From contig NC_077229.1 of the NCBI RefSeq assembly GCF_027887165.1, forward strand, positions 204,129,753 through 204,193,752: 64,000 bases of DNA. Reading direction: 5' to 3'. This DNA is from Monodelphis domestica. Its lineage: Eukaryota; Chordata; Mammalia; Didelphimorphia; Didelphidae. The notes beneath the pieces are model-generated. The model was not told the DNA's origin and did not search any database. It saw only the letters and a program-made list of their open reading frames with translations. This document shows positions 24,215 through 36,015 of this stretch, in pieces (within the stretch, counting starts at the first letter, position 1; every line of letters begins with the position of its first letter). A program made the translations under genes and the position numbers.

Positions 24215-24475
24215 TAAAATTTCTTGTTGAGTTGTTTCAGTCTTCTCCAACTCTTTGTGATCCCAGCTGGGGTTTTCTTGGCAAAGATGTTGAAATGGTT
24301 TGCCATTTCCTTTTCTATCTCATTTTATAGATGAGGAAACGGAGGCAAACAGGATTAAGTAACTTACCCAAGGTCACCCTGCTAGTCTGAGGCCAGATTT
24401 GAACTCAGGAAGATGACTTCTTTCTTTCTTGAGGCCTAACTGTCTATCTACTCTGCCATCTAGCTGCCCTCTATA
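24215..24475 (-). mobile_element. Marsupial SINE with GTGATCCC/GGGGTTTTCTTGGC body
   Basis: Left to right it holds CTCTTTGTGATCCCAGC, GGGGTTTTCTTGGCAAAGAT, GATGAGGAAACGGAGGC and AGATTTGAACTCAGGAAG, and ends in a reversed tRNA-like head (CATCTAGCTGCCC). The head is on the right, so the copy is on the minus strand. Confidence 0.7.
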
Positions 24476-24734
24476 TCAACTACTAAATTGAGTGATAAAA
24501 GTGGTGAGTAATTTTCAGATCATCTCCCAACCCAAAGTATTCTTAGCTAGAAGGCATTCCTAGAAAGGGTCTTTAGGGAATTAAGATCCTAGCTGGAAAG
24601 AAGAATCCTTTTTTTTTTTTAATGTCTGTTTAAATTCAACCCATGAGAGCTATACCAGTGAGAACTGAAGAAACTCACAAGAAATGCATTTCAGTGCCTT
24701 TTCTGCTAGAGACAGTCTTAGGGAGCTAAGCTGT

Positions 24735-24958
24735 TATTTTTCAGTCATGTCTGACTCTTTGTGACTCCATTTTGGGGTTTTCTTGGCAAAGATACTGGAG
24801 TGGTTTGCTATTTCTTTCTCCAGTTCATTTTACAAATGAGGAAACTGAGGCAAACAAGGTTAAGTGACTTGCCCAAGGTCACTTGCTAGTGTCTGAGGCT
24901 GGATTTATACTAAGAAAGAGGAGTCTTCCTGGCTCTCCCACCTAACTACCTCCTAAAA
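24735..24958 (-). mobile_element. Marsupial SINE, same subfamily as 24215
   Basis: It carries GTCTGACTCTTTGTGACTCC, GGGGTTTTCTTGGCAAAGAT and GAGGAAACTGAGGCAAAC in order. The reversed head at the right end is degraded. Confidence 0.7.
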
Positions 24959-26029
24959 TATTATATTCTAAGGACCCTTGTAGTTCTAATATTATGTGAT
25001 CTTAGGTCAGAAGAGAAGAATTTCTAAGTATGCTTATCAAATGTCTTTATATTCTGGATCCCCTGTCTCAGGGATCATTTCTGTAAAGGAACAAAGCTAG
25101 ACAGGAGTCTGTTTGGACTTTTGCTTCTGCTGCCTCTGCTGGTCAAAGGTACATTTCTTATGCACCAGTAATTTTTTCCAGTGGAGCTGTGAGCTCATCA
25201 TAGAAAAAGTAGGAGTCAGAAGCAGAGCCAGTTCTTGGCTGGAACGAGGAAAAAAGAGAGCCAGTCTTCCTGCATCTACTTGCCTCTCTCTTTAGATTGA
25301 TGGGAAGAGGAAAAAAGTGCGGACAGCTCAGCTGCCATCTTCCGTGTATTCACAGGTTGGTAATTAATGAATTCCATCTTTCCCTTACATGCTGGTCTCC
25401 AGCTTTTTGTTGTTTATGTTGTTGTTTCTCAGATTTAAGAAGAAACAAACTCATACTAGGAGAGAAACTATTTGGCATTTCCTCTACATGAAAACTGGTG
25501 CAGGAAATGAAAACTTAATTGGGTTTAGATCTATAATAGAAGGATGTTTGTTATCTGAGCAGAGTCCTCTGGCCAGTTCAAGCAAGTCTATTTGTGGGCA
25601 GAGATGGTCAGGGTCAAAAAGAAGCAGGGAGAAGAGAGGGCTGGGAAGCCAGCTCATACTTGGCTCCAGAATCTTTTGGGTGGCAGAGTTTTTGTAATTA
25701 CCCTTGAGTAGGTACCCTTAAACAGCATGATCCTCTGTGTTGGCTAACTATTCTTTACCATAAGCTATAATTTATTCCATTCATTCTCAATGTCCTATTC
25801 ATATACAGAAAACATTTTGAAATGGAGAGGAGAAAATCAGATTTTGTATTTATTCCCCTGAAAGAAGTTCAGTGAGCATTGAAAATGTATAAGTTGAGAT
25901 GATCTTAGTGTATGAATCATACTGTAGATTTAAGTTTTCTCTACTGACCTCCTGGATCCTGGAGCTTTCCTCCCCCTACAACTAGCATTGTGTGCTGTAA
26001 TCGAAATAGTAGAAAATAAACAGGATCTG
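24959..26029. other. No gene seen
   Basis: Several open frames of 60-100 codons overlap between 25113 and 25697, but none shows a recognisable domain or coding bias. I see no repeat that I can name. Confidence 0.45.
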
Positions 26030-26288
26030 GAATCTGACTTTGTTGTTCAGTCAGGTCTGACTCTTTGTGAACCCATGGACTATAAATATCCATAAGGCTT
26101 TTCTTAGCAAGAATACAAGGTACTTTGCCATTTCCTTCTCTAGTAGATCCTTTTGTCAGGCAGTCAGAGGTTAAGTGACTTGCCCAGGATCACACAGTTC
26201 AGAAGCATCTGAGGTTAGCCCTGAACTCTGGTGTTCCTGACTCTAAGACCAGTGCTCTTAACCACTGAACTACGCAGTTGCCTCTGCT
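26030..26288 (-). mobile_element. Marsupial SINE, GTGAACCC subfamily
   Basis: It shows TCTGACTCTTTGTGAACCC, GGCTTTTCTTAGCAAGAAT and CAGAGGTTAAGTGACTTGCC, and ends in a reversed head. A plus-oriented MIR-type SINE piece follows directly (26290-26410, with CATCTGTAAAAAAATAGAG). Confidence 0.6.
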
Positions 26289-26410
26289 GGAATTGGAGGA
26301 ACTGGGTTCAAAATTCCCTCCTTGCTATTTAAGTATCTTGGTTAAGCTATTCAGTAACTCTGAGTCTCAGTTCTCTCATCTGTAAAAAAATAGAGTTGAA
26401 CTAAATGACC

Positions 26411-27204
26411 AGTTCTGGGCCCACTGAATTCCAAGTCAAAGTTAAAAAAAATTTTTTTTTAATTTTAGTAATGGAGGAATACTCTATATAATTTCCCCCT
26501 CTCCTTTTGGTTTTATTATAAACTTAACAATTATGAATATTTCTGCATACAAAAAAAATCAGAAGTACAATAAATATTAAACTATGAATTTTAAAGTGTT
26601 AAATTTAACATGATTGCATTAAGTTTGTAATACTTGGTGTCCTCTTTTGAATTTTCTTCTGTTCTTCTTTGTGTATGCGTAAATGATTTCTTGACCCTCA
26701 TGCCTTTGTCTATTTTTTTATTTTTGTATACCTATCACTCCCCATCCACTGCCTCTCATTTAGTTTTTTCCCTCCCAACTCTATGGTTTTCATGATTTCA
26801 ATTTTGATATCTCTGGATCTCACAGATTCCTAGATTTCCAAGAAAAAGTTATCTTAAATTCTCTCCCTTTGTGAAAGAAAGAGAAAAACATTTGAAGAGG
26901 GCTTGGACTATGGATACCTAGAATAGTCACTCAAATACAGCTCAGAGTATGAGTTGGAGGACAACAAAATGCCTCCTTGCACTCAAAGAATCAGAGCAAG
27001 GGAAAATGTACCTATCCGATCTCAAGCAAAACGAATGTAGTCAAAATTAGAAGGAAAACAGGAAACTCATTAAACATATTTTTATAGCAAGCATCTCTGC
27101 CTCATTTCCAAAATGTGTAAGGAACTGAGTCAAACATAAAAACAAGAGCCAATCCCCAGTTAACAAATGGTCAGAGGATATGAACAGGAGGTTTTGAGAA
27201 GAAG
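26411..27204. other. No gene seen
   Basis: AT-rich DNA with an A/T homopolymer palindrome near 26445-26465. No frame or repeat family was recognised with confidence. Confidence 0.4.
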
Positions 27205-27385
27205 AAATCAAAGCATAGAGATCTAGGCCTAGAGATTAGAGGACTTGGGTTCAAATATGACCCCAAATTCTTCCTAGTTGTGTAACTCTTTACCCCAGTT
27301 TCCTAGCCCTTATTCCTCTTCTGCCTTAGAACTGAATCTTAGTATAGATTCTAAGAGAGAAGGTAAGGCTTTAAAAAAAAAGAAG
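27205..27385 (+). mobile_element. Diverged marsupial SINE
   Basis: It holds TAGGCCTAGAGATTAGAGGA, TTGGGTTCAAATATG and TTCTGCCTTAGAACTGA, with a GATTCTAAGAGAGAAGG tail and an A run. It interrupts the LINE region that continues to its right. Confidence 0.65.
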
Positions 27386-27429
27386 AAGAAATCAAAACTA
27401 TTAATAGACACATGAAAAAATACTCTGAA

Positions 27430-28226
27430 TCATTAGTGATTAGAGAAATGAAAATGATTCCAAGATTATACCTCACTCTTATCAGCTTGCCTAAAAGAAC
27501 AGAAAATGAAAATAACGAATGCTAGAGGAGATGTGGAAAAACTGGAACACTAATTCACCATTCTGGAAAACAATTTAGAACTACATCCAAAGGTATATAC
27601 CCTTTGACCCAGAAATACCACTAGTAGGTCTGTATCCCAAGGAGATAAAAGGAAAAGAATGTATATGTTCAAAAATATTTTCAGCAGCTCTTTTTTTTTG
27701 TGTGTGTGTGTGGTAGCAAAGACCTGGAAATCAAGAGAATGACCAACAATTGGGGAATGGCTGAACAGGTTGTGGTATATGATTGTGATGAAATACTGTA
27801 TTGTGCTATGAGAAATAAATAGCAGGATGGTTTCAGAAAAACCTGGGAAAAGTTATATGAACTGATGCAAAGTGAAACAAGCAACACCAGGAGAACACCA
27901 TAACATCAATATTGTAAGAATGATCAACTTAACTACTCCAATCCAAGACCATCCTAATGGACCCATGACGAAAAATACTATCCATCTCTATAGAGAACTG
28001 ATGAATTTTGAATGCAGATTGATATATACTTTCTTCAACTTGATTTTTCTCAGGGTTTTTTTTCTGTGTTTTTTTTTGGGGGGTGGGGGCCATGGCTAAT
28101 ATGGAAATATGTTTTACATGACTTCACATATATAATCAAGATCAAATTACTTGCCTTCTTAAGGAAGGAGGGAAAGAATTTGGAACTCAAAGAAATGTTT
28201 AAAGGTTTCGTTAAAAAATTTTACAT
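27430..28226 (+). mobile_element. L1 3' region, interrupted by an LTR
   Basis: Ordered L1 3' words are present: ACCTCACTCTTATCAGC-like, ATACCCTTTGACCCAGAAAT, TGTATCCCAAGGAGATAAA, GGGGAATGGCTGAACAGG and ATGCAAAGTGAAACAAGCAA. The tail word TTTACAT stops at 28226 and resumes as GTAATTGAAAATATT after 28793. The LTR at 28227-28789 therefore inserted in the last bases of this element. Confidence 0.7.
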
Positions 28227-28789
28227 TGTCAATGTGAAATCTGGACACCTCAATTTTACCCCTGCCCTTTGAGAAACCCCAATACCAGGTACACCTGTTT
28301 TGGGTTGAACTATAGACCTTAAAGTGTTTGGGGACCCTTGTGTGGATGGGATTAGTGGATATAGTAAAATTGTTGAGTGCCTTTATTTGTTTTAGAAGCT
28401 TCTCCCATTGTATTAAAGATCCCTCTCAGGATGCCCAGTTCTTAGTTTGACCCTTTCCTTTGTAATTGTTATAGTTGACCACTCCTTGATACCTCTGAGA
28501 CTGCCGGCAAACCTTTTTGCAGTCTACTTGTAGTTTGTTTTTGCAGGCTTGCTATACCAAGTTCTCCAGAGGGTATAAAAGACCTCCAAGTTCTGTCCCT
28601 CTTTGGAGCTGGCATCTAGAACTGTGCCTTCTCCCAGGGATACATCCCCAGAGTCCGCAGGGTGTAGGTCCTGTGTAGATCTTGGCACTAGGCTCTGTGT
28701 GGCAGCCGAATATTGGACCTACCCCTCTCCTGATTAAAGACTTTTTTTTCCTGAATATTAAATAATTCTGTGTTTTTTCCAAGTTAACA
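28227..28789 (+). mobile_element. Solo LTR with 4-bp target duplication
   Basis: The LTR runs TGTCAATGTG ... AAGTTAACA and is flanked by ACAT on both sides (28223-28226 and 28790-28793). TATAAAA is at 28574-28580 and ATTAAA at 28733-28738, followed by the typical TTCTGTGTTTTTTCCAAG end. It resembles the U5 ends of the LTRs at 21657 and 23099, so it is probably another member of that broad group. With no internal sequence, it is a solo LTR left by recombination. Confidence 0.8.
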
Positions 28790-29029
28790 ACATGTAATTG
28801 AAAATATTAAAGAAAATGAATTAAAAAAACTGTTTTAAGTCTTCCCCCTTAATCTCCTGTTTCAGTGACCCACATTTCCCTTCCTGGAATTAAAATGCAA
28901 ATAACTTCCCTGTGAGAATTAATGCTTTAAATATTCATTGCAGTCTATTCTATGTTAGCTCCCTGAGGGGAGAAAATTGTTTTTTATATGTCATAACCTA
29001 GTACTGTGCCTGATACTGCTACTACTAGC

Positions 29030-29275
29030 TAATATTTATATAGCATTTACTATGTGCCCAAAACAGAGCTAAGCACTTTACAATTATCTCATTTGGTCCT
29101 CACAACAACTCTGGAAGATATGCGCTATTTTTATCCCCATTTTATAGATGAGGAAAGAGGTTAAGTGACTTGCCCAGAGTAACACAGCAAATAAGCTTGT
29201 AAACTCAAATTTGAACTCAGTTCTTAAATCCAGTCCCAGTTCTCTGACCACTGTACTACCTGGCTGTTCCTATTA
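29030..29275 (-). mobile_element. MIR-type SINE, minus strand
   Basis: It shows TTTACTATGTGCCCAAAAC, TTATAGATGAGGAAAGAGG and GTTAAGTGACTTGCCCAGAG, followed by ATTTGAACTCAG. That is the reversed core and body of this SINE class. Confidence 0.65.
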
Positions 29276-29654
29276 GCAGTTCCTTAATAAATACTTGTTG
29301 AATACAACTGAATTAACAAGGAGTTGATCAACTTGTGGCACCCTGCCCAAAGCCTAGTTATAGAAGAGAGGGCTGATTTCAGTTGGTAAGGAGGAGGAGT
29401 TCTGGAAAGATTTTGGGGCACTCCATTCACTGAGGTGTCTCAAGCAGTCAAAAGTTGACATGAGGGTCCTCTTTGTGTGGATAAGACAGAGGATGAGAAG
29501 GAAAGCACAGAAGAGAGAAGATGGAATTGGGCTGGTGCCTGAGACAAAATTCCCACAATTCTGCTTGCACCAGCAAGGTATCTTGAGATTTTGACTGCCT
29601 AGTTTATATTGTACCAATCCCTATCCCCACAAAAAAAACAAAACAAAACTCCAC

Positions 29655-29910
29655 ACAGAGCAGCTAGGTGGCAGTTAAGTGCTAAATGCAGAGGTAGAAA
29701 GATCTTAATTCAAATCTGGCCACAATCATTAACTGTGTAACTCTGGGCAATTCACTTAACCTCTATTTGCCTCAGTTTCCTGAACTGAAAATGAGGATGA
29801 TATAATACCTACCTCCCAGAATTGTTTATTAGGATCAAACTTGATAATATTTGTCAAGTGCTGAGCATGGTGGCAGGCACCATAATTGGTGTTAATAAAT
29901 ATTTGTTTAC
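29655..29910 (+). mobile_element. tRNA-headed SINE with MIR-type body
   Basis: It carries AGCAGCTAGGTGGCAG, AATTCAAATCTGGCC, CTGGGCAATTCACTTAACC and a CAGTTTCCTGAACTGAAAATG core. Confidence 0.65.
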
Positions 29911-29959
29911 TTCCTTCTCTCTCCTAGTTATGGTCTACTTTGTGACTGTGAAAAATGGG

Positions 29960-30816
29960 TTTCAAGACTGTGAATTGCCAAAACTGTGAAGGTTTTGGCC
30001 AAACTGTAAAGATAATTTTTAGTGTCTTGATTTAAAATTAAAAATAAGTGGTTGCCATGGGAAAAATTCCCAAATATGAAAATACCCAAGTCAGCTGGGT
30101 TTTATGGAGATTTTAATTAATACAAATGAAGGAATCAAGGAAAGGGAGAGAGAGAGAGAATACGAGATAATAGTATGAAGGGGAGCCTTAAGAGAGACTA
30201 GTCAGTCTTTAATTGCTCACTACAAGATTTGTCCCAAGGAAAACTCCAGTCCTTCGTTGAAATCCTCAACTCCTGAACTGAGTTTCAGAGACCCAGCTCG
30301 TCCAACTAACTCCAAACTCCAACTAAAAAAAATTATACTTCAAGCTCCTTCCTTTTAAAGAAAAGTTTCTCTTGTGTCACCTCCCCTAAATTTTCACATC
30401 TACCAATCACAGTAGACGTTTTCCCCAGGACTGACCATTCTTAGTTCACATCTTTTTTTTATCACCTTCTCTGCATAGACTAAAATTTCACACCTCTTTT
30501 GTTAAGCTTGCCTTTTGTAAGTTGCTTGACCATTTAGTGATTAATTTAACCTTTATAGGTACTTAGCACCCTTTTGTATTAGATCTAAAAATAGACCTAG
30601 CTTAAGGTTCTAGCTTTATTATAAGTATGTTACGGACTTTTTCATTGTTCCATCAAGAGTTTACAACTTTATCTTCCCCTAAGGCTCTGTCTGAGCAGGG
30701 TGGAGTAATTTTAAAGTTCCCAATACATTCCTGATCAAGTACCTCCATTGTTTAAATGTGGAATAGTTTTTAACCAAATATTCTAAGGTATAGTCTGAGT
30801 AGTTTTAAGATTCACA
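29960..30816 (-). mobile_element. ERV LTR, minus strand, sister of 8760-9553
   Basis: The match to 8760-9553 is long and colinear, from AAGACTGTGAATTGCC at the left to TTTTAAGATTCACA at the right. It includes CATCTACCAATCACAGTAGA and TTGTTAAGCTTGCCTTTTG. A small GAGA-rich insertion lies near 30150. No retroviral genes adjoin it. Confidence 0.7.
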
Positions 30817-30919
30817 ACTTCTCACTTAAGACAGGGTTCTTCTAGTCCTCTGCTATTACTTTTGGCTAGAACTAGGACTGAGTAGTTGGGTAAATAGCAG
30901 TTGTTCATATGGTTATAGA

Positions 30920-31265
30920 AGTTGGAGCTAGAAAGAGCCTTAGAGATCATGTAATATAGACCCCTTTCTTCATTTTATAGATGAGGAAACCAAGGACCAG
31001 AGAATTAATTTGTTACCGTCAAACAGGGGGTAAGAAACATTGAACTTAAGGCATAAGACCCCTGTCTCCAAATCCATTTTTTTAAAGCCTTACCTTCCAT
31101 CTTAGAATCATTTCTAAGTATTGGTACCAAGGAAGAAGAGTGGTAAAAGATAGGCAATGGGGGTTAAGTGACTTTCCCAGGGGTCACACCACTAGGAAGT
31201 GTCTGAGGTAGAACTGAACTCAGAACCTTGCATCTCCATTCACTGAGCCACCTAGCTGTTCTATA
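30920..31265 (-). mobile_element. MIR-type core followed by marsupial SINE, minus strand
   Basis: A TTTATAGATGAGGAAACC core piece lies at 30975. It is followed by a full minus-strand SINE (31078-31265): T-rich start, TCTAAGTATTGGTACC, GGCAATGGGGGTTAAGTGA, and a reversed head GAGCCACCTAGCTGTTC. Confidence 0.7.
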
Positions 31266-32309
31266 ATCCATTGTTCTTCACAATCCATCACAGGAGATTG
31301 TGCTCATGAAAATTTAGTAAGCTCTTTTCTGATGGAACATTTATTGAATCATTAATGTTTCAGTATAAAGAATTTCAGAAGTCAGTAATAGTTTCAAAAA
31401 TTGCCCAAAGATTCTATTTGTTTTGGATTCCTTTGGTGGGCTTTAGTCTGGCTCAAGTAGTCTACTCCCTCATCATGCTCATCCCAGGTACCTTGGGATA
31501 GTAACATTCTTGGCCTCTGAGGTTTACATATGCCATTCTGGTGTCATTCCTCTGCAACTTCAGCTGAAAAAAATTTTAATCTCTTTTAGACAAAAGTCTG
31601 GGGATTGGGGAAAGCTGTATTTTTAGACAAACTAGTTAATCTGATAACCCTCAAACTAACTAACTAGCTAAATCCTGGGTTAGAGGATCTTTCTTGATAA
31701 CACATGTAGGGGTGAAGATATCTTGACCTTTCATGACTGATAAATTAAATGATTTGTGGATTTTCTGTCCAGCACAAGAGATATTTTTGTGGAAGCTTAA
31801 GGTGGCATAAGAATACTGGGAATAGGATATCAGTCCTGTCACATGGACTCTACAAAGCTACCTAAAACCTCAACTAGGTCCTCATCCCCCAAACCTGGGT
31901 CCCTTACTCATAGTAGATGCCTTAACTTTACTAAGAAAATGGTGGTATGAAGTATGCTTCCTTAACACTTTCATTTCCTTAACCCCTTCCTTAACCCTCA
32001 GAACTTTTCTTGGTCTTCAGCCATATTTTCTTTGACTTCAGAGGAATTATTATTGATTTGGGCAAATGGTAGACTTTTCTTTTACCAATCTTAACTCTTC
32101 CATCTCTGCCTTTGATCCAATTTCTCTGGTTTCCTCCAGATTGTTGAATCAATCATCTGCAGACTCCATTACATCTTTAATCTTGTTTTTCTCTTCTCTC
32201 CCCAATTAAAAATGAGCAAGTATTACTTATCCTTAGAAAAATCTTCCCTTTTTCATAATTTCTCCTCAAGCTAGTATCATCTTTCTCCTTGCCTTCAAGG
32301 CCACATAGA
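31266..32309. other. No gene seen
   Basis: No coding region or named repeat is supported. Confidence 0.45.
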
Positions 32310-32500
32310 GAAGTATAGAGGCAATTGATTGGTATAGCTAATAGAGCCCTAGGCCTGAAGTCAGGAAGATCTGAATTCAAATCACTTTAGATATTCACCA
32401 ACTGTATGACCTTTGGCAAATCACTTAATCTCTGTATGTCTTGGTTTCCTCATTGGTAAAATAGGAATAATGGTAAATGGTACATAATAGCACAAATAAT
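32310..32500 (+). mobile_element. MIR/Ther-type SINE
   Basis: A GAAGATCTGAATTCAAATCA block, TGGCAAATCACTTAATCTC and TCATTGGTAAAATAGGAATAATG lie in order. Confidence 0.55.
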
Positions 32501-32944
32501 AAAAATAATACAAAAATCTGGTTCTGATATTACCAGATTGTAATACTCACCTGAGAAATTTGGAGAATACTTTGAAAACTTTAAATCACAATGTATGTTT
32601 TAGTTATTATTATTAAATTAGCTGCTTCCATTTCCTTACCATCCTCTGGGTCTTTAGTCTCTAAACTATCTAAATTTTTTTTATCTGATATCCAAGACTT
32701 TCTGGTTACTACTTATTCTTTCTTGCTTATACTACTCATTCATATAACCTATTTTCCAGTGAAACTGAACTTGTGTAAGATTTCCCATCTCCTTACCTTT
32801 GCTCACACCATTCCTTAAAGCTAGAATTCCCTTATCACATTGGACCAGCCTACTGAAATTTTAGCTATCCCCTTTTTTTTTTAATTCCCCATTCTTTAAA
32901 GCCCAACTCAAGTACTATGTTTTAAAGAAAGAATTCTCTGGTTT

Positions 32945-33165
32945 CCCCACTGGCAGCAAGGTGACACAATGGATACAGTGGCAGGTCTGGAGTCAGAAAG
33001 ACCTAAGTGTAAATCTAGCCCCAGACACTACAGATGAATTTCCTCATCTGTCAAATGAGTTGGAGAAAGAAACACAAACCTTTATCTTTGCCAAGAAAAT
33101 CCCAAATGGAGCCAGAAGAGTCAGATACAACTTAAGAGACCATACAACAGCGGCCTCAAAAATCT
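32945..33165 (+). mobile_element. Marsupial SINE
   Basis: The head is GGCAGCAAGGTGACACAATG. It is followed by GAGTCAGAAAGACC, CCTCATCTGTCAAATGAG and a reversed-complement GGGTTTTCTTGGC-type end (GCCAAGAAAATCCC). Confidence 0.65.
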
Positions 33166-34700
33166 CACCAACAAGAAGGGATCTCTTTTTTGTCTGAACT
33201 CTCACATTATGCTCATACCTCTCCATTAGGTTGATTTAGATCCCTGTCCAGTCTACTCTTATTGTTACATCCTTTAAAGTAGAAACCAGTTATATTTTTA
33301 TTTTGTTACTTCCCAAATGCTTAAATCTGATATAAGACCTTGCACTTGGCTACTTTGGAAGTATTAGTATATTATATTTGTGGAGAAGGGGGGAAAAGCA
33401 TTAATTTTATTATAGTTCTTTCCATCTAATTAGCAAAATGATTATGTGGGAATGTGGGCAAAGCCTCTAAAAGTACATCAGCCTTCCAGAAGCTTTCTGA
33501 TTGAGAGAACTCGATATGGCAGAACTGATGAAGAACGTTAATCTTGTATTCAACACCCTCCCCTTCACCTTCCCAGGGAGGTCTACATAGGTGCATGGAT
33601 GAATTGGTTCTACTTAGTCTGGATCTGGCTAGTTTTCTTTTTTAAATGTCTTACCTTAGTGGATTATTTCTAAATCTGAAAATTCTCTTTTCCTTTATAC
33701 ATAAACCATAGAAGACATATTCTTGTGTTCTTAACTATGTCAGATAGATGTAGTAGGGAAACAAGTAGTGAAAAGTGAGCATCCAGCTTTTGGGGCAGCA
33801 AGAGGAGGAAGGAGGGGAAAGAAGATTGTGATAGATCTCTGAACCCAAGAAACTTCAAGTTAGGGGCATAGTGACCAGGAAAAGGTAAGAAGGTAATGAA
33901 AACAGAATAAATATCAAAGGTGTCCTGGCTTAACTCCAAAGCCTTGGGTCCTTAGGCTGAGTTCTTTTCTCTAGTACAATACTTTGTACATAGAAGGTAC
34001 AAAGAAAAGATTTATTGAACAAACACATGGATGTAGAGGAAAATACTAATAGTAGCAACATTGACAACAGGTATGGCAGCAGTATGATGCTTGTCTGTCA
34101 CCCCATCACTAATGCTTTATTGTAGTCAAAATTTGAGGGTTTTGGTATGATGCATGCTGAATTTTAGGTAAACACCAGTAGTACTTTTCTTCTAGAGTTT
34201 TTATTTCTCTATTTTTTATCATGCCAATGCATCACAATTTTACATAGTGCTCCTCAGAAAGATATCATTTCTAATTGTCAAAGGAGACTACTAAGTAATT
34301 AATTTGAATTTACTAAATAATATGTTATATTATATTATATGTATATACTTTGGTCCTTTATCACCAGTAGAATGTAGAAGTAAACTCTGTTCTTATAGAA
34401 TTAATATTAACAGTGTATAACTGTCTAAGAGGATTTTACCAGACTATTAAACCATAATTCAGTTGTTGCTGTCCATGGTTGGGATAGTGGTTATGAGTAT
34501 AATAGACAAAGACTGGCTCAATGCTGCTATAATTATTTAAGAGAGCAAGTCTGTACCCTACATAATCCTAGACACCTCTCATTGTGATGGAATTGTCTAA
34601 ATTGTACTACTGCCAGACCATTGGAAAAGGGAGGGGGTCATAGGATTTTAGAGTTACAACTGAGAAAAATCTTAGAGGCTATCAAGTCCAACCTCTTCTT
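33166..34700. other. No gene seen
   Basis: No coding region or named repeat is supported. The 89-codon frame on the minus strand near 33670-33939 has no recognisable domain. Confidence 0.45.
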
Positions 34701-34701
34701 T

Positions 34702-34935
34702 TAGATAGATAGATAAATGGATGGATATAGGGTAGATCAATAGAAACAAACAAAAAAAGGCAAGAAGGCAGTAAGGAAGGAAGGGAGGGAGGGAGGGAGG
34801 GAGGAAGGAAGGAAGGAAGGAAGGAAGGAAGGAAGGAAGGAAGGAAGGGAGGGAGGGAGGGAGGGAGGGATGAAGGAAGGAAGGAAGGAAGGAAGGAAGG
34901 AAGGAAGGAAGGAAGGAAGGAAGGAAGGAAGGGAA
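34702..34935 (+). repeat. (GGAA/GGGA)n microsatellite
   Basis: A short GATA run is followed by an almost uninterrupted array of GGAA and GGGA units from about 34770 to 34931. Purine-rich debris continues to about 35060. Long Ser/Pro/Phe frames across it are artefacts of the repeat. GGAA arrays are known binding platforms for ETS-family factors, but nothing here shows such use. Confidence 0.9.
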
Positions 34936-34940
34936 AAAGA

Positions 34941-35865
34941 GGGAGGGAGAGAATTGAAAGGAGATAGGGAGAAATAGATTGGAAGGATGGAGGAAGGGTA
35001 GAAGAGAGGGAGAAAAGGAAGGAGATGGGAAGGGAAGAACAAAAGGAGGAAGGGTGTAAGGGAGGAAAATTTTTTTAAAGAAACATTGATTTTATTATAT
35101 ACTTAAAAAAAGCAAACTATATGTAATAGCTGTTCATGGTTTACTATAAAATCTCCTTTTCTACTCTACTTTGTATACATAAATACTTTTTTTTATGGGG
35201 TGGGTTGTTCATTAACAATTTTTTTTAAGGAGAGAAGGGACTAGAGAAGCCAAAATTCTGTATGTGATCTTGGCCAATAAAGAAGAGCAGGTTGATGAAT
35301 TAGAAATGATAGAGATCTGGTGGTAATCACTTCACAGAGTTCTTGAAAAAGAGGGAAAGGGAAAAGTCATACAGACTACAATAACTTAAATTTGGGGAGA
35401 ACAGATTTGAAAGGAGTCAGAGAAAGGAAAGGGAGGACCCACAAGCTTTACATTTTGAAGAGGACAGTCTATCCAAAAGGAATGGTGAGAAGTCTTCAAA
35501 GGTGAAATTCTTGAGACATGCAGAAATGATTCTATTGAGGAGAAAAAGGGGGACCTAGACCAATGTCATCTACCAACCCACATTTTTAAGAGTATCAGAG
35601 ATAAAAGCAAGGACCAGTAGCCATGAATGGATATGAGTTATATATATATATATATATGTATAACATAATATAGCATGTAACATAATATGATTTTTAAATG
35701 TGTAATAAATTATAATGAATATGCTTATCAAAGAGAAAAACATTCTCACATGATTTATGTCCAAAAATCTACCTCATTCTTTTTTAGCCCCTACCTCCCA
35801 GATCTCTGCCATCCTTTCAACCCCTCTCCCAGAAGGCAGATTATAAGATAGAGGATAGTAACTAT
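34941..35865. other. No gene seen; AT run
   Basis: Purine-rich then AT-rich DNA, with a TA microsatellite near 35639-35657. No gene is supported. Confidence 0.5.
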
Positions 35866-36015
35866 TGGTTGCAAGGCAGAAGAGCAATAAGGGCTAGGCA
35901 ATGGGGGTTAGGTGACTTGCCCAAGGTCATACAGCTAGGCACTGTCTTAGGGAGAATACAGGACTCCCTATCTCTAGTCATGACTCTTTATCCATTGAGC
36001 CACCCAACTACCCAT
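35866..36015 (-). mobile_element. Marsupial SINE, partial, minus strand
   Basis: It shows GGCAATGGGGGTTAGGTGAC, CATACAGCTAGGCACTGTC and the reversed head GAGCCACCCAACTACCCA. Confidence 0.7.

Noticed and set aside
34737..35042. 101-codon minus-strand Ser/Pro/Leu/Phe frame
   Set aside because: It is the translation of the GGAA/GGGA microsatellite.
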